Positions 60,950-64,000 of a stretch of 64,000 nt of DNA are shown one piece after another. Source of the stretch: Actinomycetospora corticicola (lineage in GTDB: Bacteria; Actinomycetota; Actinomycetes; Mycobacteriales; Pseudonocardiaceae); NCBI RefSeq assembly GCF_013409505.1, contig NZ_JACCBN010000001.1, positions 744,001 to 808,000 of the forward strand, written 5' to 3'. A model generated the notes under the pieces. That model was not told the origin of the DNA. It saw only the letters and a list, made by a program, of their open reading frames with translations, and did not search any database. A program made the position numbers and the translations under genes. Position 1 is the stretch's first letter, and each line of letters starts with the position of its first letter.

Positions 60950-62893
60950 TCAGACGCGGGGGATGAGTGTCCAGGGGCGGTTGTGTCGGGGTGTTCGGGT
61001 GGGGTCGAGCCAGGCCGGTGGGGTGAACCACGGGAGGTGGTCGATCATGGCGACGTCCCATCCGGCGTGGTGGACCAGGTCGTGGTGATACCGGCAGAGG
61101 CAGACGAGGTTGTCGGGCTCGGTCTGTCCGCCGTGGGCCCAGTGGGTGATGTGGTGGAGCTGGGTGGTGCGCGCTTTGCGGCGGCAGCCGGGGAAGGCGC
61201 AGTGCCGGTCGCGCAGGGTCACGGCGCGGAGGATCCCGGCGGTGGCGGCGCGGGATTTGCGGCCGATGTCGAGGACCTCGCCCTTCGACCCGAGGACGAC
61301 CGGGATGATCTCGGCGTCGCAGGCCAGGCGGCGGGCGGTCTCGGGGCCGATTGAGGTGGAGTCCCCGAGCAGCGCCAACGCTCCGCTGGCGTCGGTGAGC
61401 TGTTGGCGCAACGTCTGGTAGTCCAGGGTGACGGTGAGCGTCACCCGCTCCCGGCCGGGTAGTGACATCGCGTCGAAGTCCGGTGGGCTCCACGGCTTGT
61501 GCGGCGGCGGTTCGTCGTTGGGCTTGCCGTCGGCCTTGCCGCCGGGCTGGTCGTCGGGCGGGCCGACGCCGAACACTGGCGTCTCCTCATCGGCGGCGGC
61601 GGCGTTGCTGGCGCTGTCGGCGGTGTCGGCGTGGTCCGGGGCGACGTCCTCGGGCTCGGCGGTGTCGTCGTGTCCGCTGCCCGGGTCCTCGTCCTCGTAC
61701 TCGGCAGCAAGGTCGGCGGTGTTCGCGGGCTCCGTTGCGGGTTCGGTGGGCCAGGCGGTGGTGTCGCCGTGGTCGTCGAGGTCCGGCAGCGGCATGGAGG
61801 CGGTGGGGCTACCGGGATGCTGTTCGTCGTCGCCGTGGTCGAGCCCGGCCCGGTGGCTGGCGGAGATCAGGTCGAGCAGTCCGGTGGCCTGCCGGTTCGG
61901 CTTCGAATCCCGGGCCTCGACCCGCGGGTCGACCCCGACCCGGCGACCGTCGGCGTCGTCGGCGACCGGTGGCAGGCCCGTCTCGGGGTCGGCGGTGACG
62001 GCGGTGGCAGGTGCGGGGGTGGCGGCGCGGATGGCGTCGGTGAACAACGCCGCCGCGGCCGGCTCGCGCAGCACCAGCTTCGCGTTGACCTGACCGTTGC
62101 GGCGCCGGGTCAGGTGCAGCTCGTTGCCGGTCGGGTCGTCGTCCTTCGGGGCGGCGCCGTCGGGGTCGAGGCGGTCGGCGATCGTCTTCGCCGCCGACGC
62201 CAACGCCCGCGGCGAATGCGTCGCGGCCAGCGTCGCGAGCTGCTCCTCCGCCACCGCGAGCACGCCGTCGTCCAACTCTGAGACGTTGCGGAGGCGGTCC
62301 ATGGTCTTGGCGATGATCTCGACGTGTGCCCCGTCGATCACCCCGTCGTCCACGGCGGCGGCGGAGGCGGGGAGTTGGGCGGGGGTGGTCGCGCCGGTCG
62401 GGGTGGTGTGGGGGTGCAGGGCGTCGGCGTGCCGGTCGAGCCTCGTGACGGTCTGCGGGTCGAGCCGGACGTGGTCCTCCAACAACCGCGGCAGCCGCTG
62501 ATACCTGGTCTCGGCCAGGACGTCGCTGTCGCGCAGCGAGGTGATCGCCCGGTACAGCCGGGCCCCGGCCAACCGCCAGGCGGTGGTAGCGGCGTCGACC
62601 TCGTCCAGCACCGCCTGCGAGGAGGCGGACAAGCCGCCCTCCGAGCCGGAAGCGGGTGCGTCGGTGACCCCCGGGACCGCCCACCCCGGCTCGTCAGCAC
62701 CTGCGCACGGTACGTGGTCCTGCGGGTCGTCGGGCTCGAAGAACGGGGCCTCCGGCTCGGGCAACCACGGGAACAACGCCTCGAACTCGGCGTCGCTCAA
62801 CGGGCGGCGAGCAGACTCGTCGGGGTCCTCGGGTTCCCAGGGCGGCAGCGGCTCGGGCCCCGTCCAGGGGTCCCACGCCGCGTCGATCGCCAT
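60950..62893 (-). CDS. 13E12-type DUF222 / HNH endonuclease protein
   Basis: A 647-residue protein of the DUF222-HNH (REP13E12) class. The DUF222 region lies around residues 80-300 (ARLYRAITSLRDSDVLAET; GAHVEIIAKTMDRL). A long acidic, Pro-rich low-complexity insert follows (about 340-470). The C-terminal HNH nuclease has RHCAFPGCRRKARTTQLHH, ITHWAHGGQTEPDNLVCLCR and YHHDLVHHAGW, with its zinc cysteines and H-N-H. ATG 62893 is 10 nt downstream of a perfect LexA box. In mycobacteria such repeat-family genes are damage-inducible. It may be mobile or a DNA-repair or defence nuclease. Confidence 0.9.
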   Translation of the reverse strand: MAIDAAWDPWTGPEPLPPWEPEDPDESARRPLSDAEFEALFPWLPEPEAPFFEPDDPQDHVPCAGADEPGWAVPGVTDAPASGSEGGLSASSQAVLDEVDAATTAWRLAGARLYRAITSLRDSDVLAETRYQRLPRLLEDHVRLDPQTVTRLDRHADALHPHTTPTGATTPAQLPASAAAVDDGVIDGAHVEIIAKTMDRLRNVSELDDGVLAVAEEQLATLAATHSPRALASAAKTIADRLDPDGAAPKDDDPTGNELHLTRRRNGQVNAKLVLREPAAAALFTDAIRAATPAPATAVTADPETGLPPVADDADGRRVGVDPRVEARDSKPNRQATGLLDLISASHRAGLDHGDDEQHPGSPTASMPLPDLDDHGDTTAWPTEPATEPANTADLAAEYEDEDPGSGHDDTAEPEDVAPDHADTADSASNAAAADEETPVFGVGPPDDQPGGKADGKPNDEPPPHKPWSPPDFDAMSLPGRERVTLTVTLDYQTLRQQLTDASGALALLGDSTSIGPETARRLACDAEIIPVVLGSKGEVLDIGRKSRAATAGILRAVTLRDRHCAFPGCRRKARTTQLHHITHWAHGGQTEPDNLVCLCRYHHDLVHHAGWDVAMIDHLPWFTPPAWLDPTRTPRHNRPWTLIPRV

Positions 62894-62903
62894 GCACTCA
62901 GTA

Positions 62904-62919
62904 TCGAACACCAGTTCGA
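62904..62919. promoter_or_regulatory. Perfect actinobacterial LexA (SOS) box
   Basis: TCGAAC-ACCA-GTTCGA matches the mycobacterial/actinobacterial consensus TCGAAC(N4)GTTCGA at every position. It lies just before the ATG of the 13E12-type gene. The region 62920-63155 beyond it shows no gene I can support. Confidence 0.85.
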
Positions 62920-63155
62920 AGAGATCAACCGGCGAACGGAGCAACTTCCGACCGGTCGTGCACCAGACACGCCACTCGAGGACCAAGCGACCGGCGCGGC
63001 GCGTTCCGACCTCCCGGCACCAGGAAGTGCCCGTGCACTGCCTCGACCACCGCCCGCGCGTGCGTCGCGCCTCCCTCGTGCGCCGGTCGCGCCGTGCCGG
63101 GCGTGGCGGCGGTTCTGGGGTGTCGGGCGACCTGCCGTCGCGAGCTGCTCCTGTG

Positions 63156-64000
63156 TCAAGCCGCGACGGTGTCCGGTGCGGTCCGGGACTGCAGGAGCAG
63201 GTTGAACACGACGCGCGCGAGGCGTCGTTTGAGGGCCCGCATCGCTTCGTTGTGGTTGTCGCCGCGGGCGCGTCGCTTGTCGTAGTAGGCGCGTCCGAGG
63301 CTGTCGGCCAGGCGGGTCTGGGTGAGCGCGATGCGGTGCAGGGCGGCGTTGAGTTGCCGGTTGCCGCCGCGGGCCAGCCGGTGACGGTTGGTGCGCCCGG
63401 AGGAGGCGGGGATCGGCGCGGTTCCGGCGTGCATGGCAAAGCAGGCCTCGGAACGGAACCGATCGGGTCGGGCGGTCTCGGCGATCAGCTTCGCCGCGGA
63501 GAGCGGGCCGCAGCCGGGCAGCTCGAGCAGCTGCGGGGCCAGCACCGCGACCCGGCGGGCGATCTCACGCTCTAACGCCCGGATACGGCTGGTGCGCTTG
63601 AGGATGTCGCCGACCAGCTCGGCGGCGAGCTCCCCGACCAGCCCGGGGTGCTCGGCGGGCAGCAGCGCGGCCAGCGCGGTCAGACGGGTGGGCTTGTCCA
63701 GCCCGCGGGCCGGGATGCTGCGCTCGAGTTCGGGGTCGAGTTCGTGCAGGTGCCAACGCAGCCGGCAGATCATCGCGGTCCGCTCGGTGACCAGGTGCTC
63801 GCGGTGATCGACCAGCAGCTTGAGCTCGCGGGACTCGGGGTCGTGCTCGGCGACGGGCAGGTTCGGCTCGCGCAGCGCGGCCCGGGCGATCGCGGTCGCA
63901 TCGATCGGGTCGGACTTCCCGAACTGGCGTGCCGAGCTCCGGGCACCGGCCATCAGCTTCGGCGGGACCCGCCGGACCCGCTGCCCCGCGGCGAGCAGCG
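63156..64000 (-). CDS. IS110-family transposase, 5' part beyond the window
   Basis: 281 residues are visible; the true start is beyond 64000. RVPPKLMAGARSSARQFGKSDPIDA is the end of the N-terminal DEDD (RuvC-like) domain, with Asp in KSDPIDATAIA. The C-terminal transposase_20 domain has LPGCGPLSAAKLIAETARPD, the serine-containing GTAPIPASSG and RGGNRQLNAALHRIA. IS110 elements use an RNA-guided bridge mechanism in described members; the non-coding ends are not resolvable here. The reading frame is intact to the window edge. Confidence 0.85.
   Translation of the reverse strand, partial: LLAAGQRVRRVPPKLMAGARSSARQFGKSDPIDATAIARAALREPNLPVAEHDPESRELKLLVDHREHLVTERTAMICRLRWHLHELDPELERSIPARGLDKPTRLTALAALLPAEHPGLVGELAAELVGDILKRTSRIRALEREIARRVAVLAPQLLELPGCGPLSAAKLIAETARPDRFRSEACFAMHAGTAPIPASSGRTNRHRLARGGNRQLNAALHRIALTQTRLADSLGRAYYDKRRARGDNHNEAMRALKRRLARVVFNLLLQSRTAPDTVAA

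Overview
This window is GC-rich chromosome (above 70 % GC by eye) from an actinobacterium. GTG starts are common, genes overlap by 4 bp (GTGA/ATGA), F420/LLM-type oxidoreductases and DUF4190 proteins are present, and one gene carries a perfect actinobacterial LexA box. The most likely home is Pseudonocardiales (a Pseudonocardia or Actinomycetospora relative); that placement is inference. I saw no rRNA, tRNA or CRISPR array.

Layout. (1) 277-12059 (+): ten translationally coupled genes of an exopolysaccharide locus: alkaline-phosphatase-fold protein, two GT4 glycosyltransferases, methyltransferase, hexapeptide acyltransferase, flippase, O-antigen-ligase-like polymerase, Wzz/BY-kinase-like protein, lipoprotein and GT-C-like membrane protein. 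(2) 12286-16696 (+): small DUF4177 protein, two membrane proteins, a MntA/HepT toxin-antitoxin pair and an unknown repeat-rich protein. (3) 16884-25421: divergent catabolic regulon. The minus arm encodes DUF35 protein, thiolase, P450, TetR and SDR; the plus arm encodes LLM monooxygenase, two SDRs and a PaaK-type CoA ligase. Two similar operator sites lie between the arms. A carotenoid oxygenase follows. (4) 27082-28798: an IS1182-like insertion sequence sitting in the centre of a bidirectional hairpin between two convergent genes. (5) 28818-33654: Baeyer-Villiger monooxygenase diverging from nitroreductase, acyl-CoA ligase and TetR. (6) 33779-42034: redox and housekeeping genes (FMN reductase, ABM protein, katG, hchA-like, DUF4190/4333 protein, condensation-like acyltransferase, NmrA-like protein, S51 peptidase). 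(7) 42048-53716: a GntR-controlled cluster (MFS, MaoC hydratase, CoA transferase, acyl-CoA dehydrogenase, amidase, RutA-like monooxygenase, then MmgE/PrpD, LLM and hydrolase genes). Three nearly identical 19-bp sites precede its transcription units. This is the best candidate for an undescribed pathway: oxidative opening of a cyclic amide, hydrolysis, and CoA-dependent breakdown of the acid. (8) 53713-60941: MscL, a one-TM protein, M20 peptidase, MOSC protein, HTH-ClpN protein, TetR/HAD pair and ankyrin protein. (9) 60950-64000: SOS-box-controlled 13E12-type HNH protein and a partial IS110 transposase.

The non-coding DNA is unusually structured. There are several families of perfect hairpins, some holding the stop codons of both flanking genes; a two-hairpin dispersed repeat in two copies; a 47-nt hairpin with a conserved loop in two copies of opposite orientation; and a 12-bp motif (CCCGYCGTCGGG) found about 16 times in several reading frames. 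All functions are read from sequence alone; no database search was possible.
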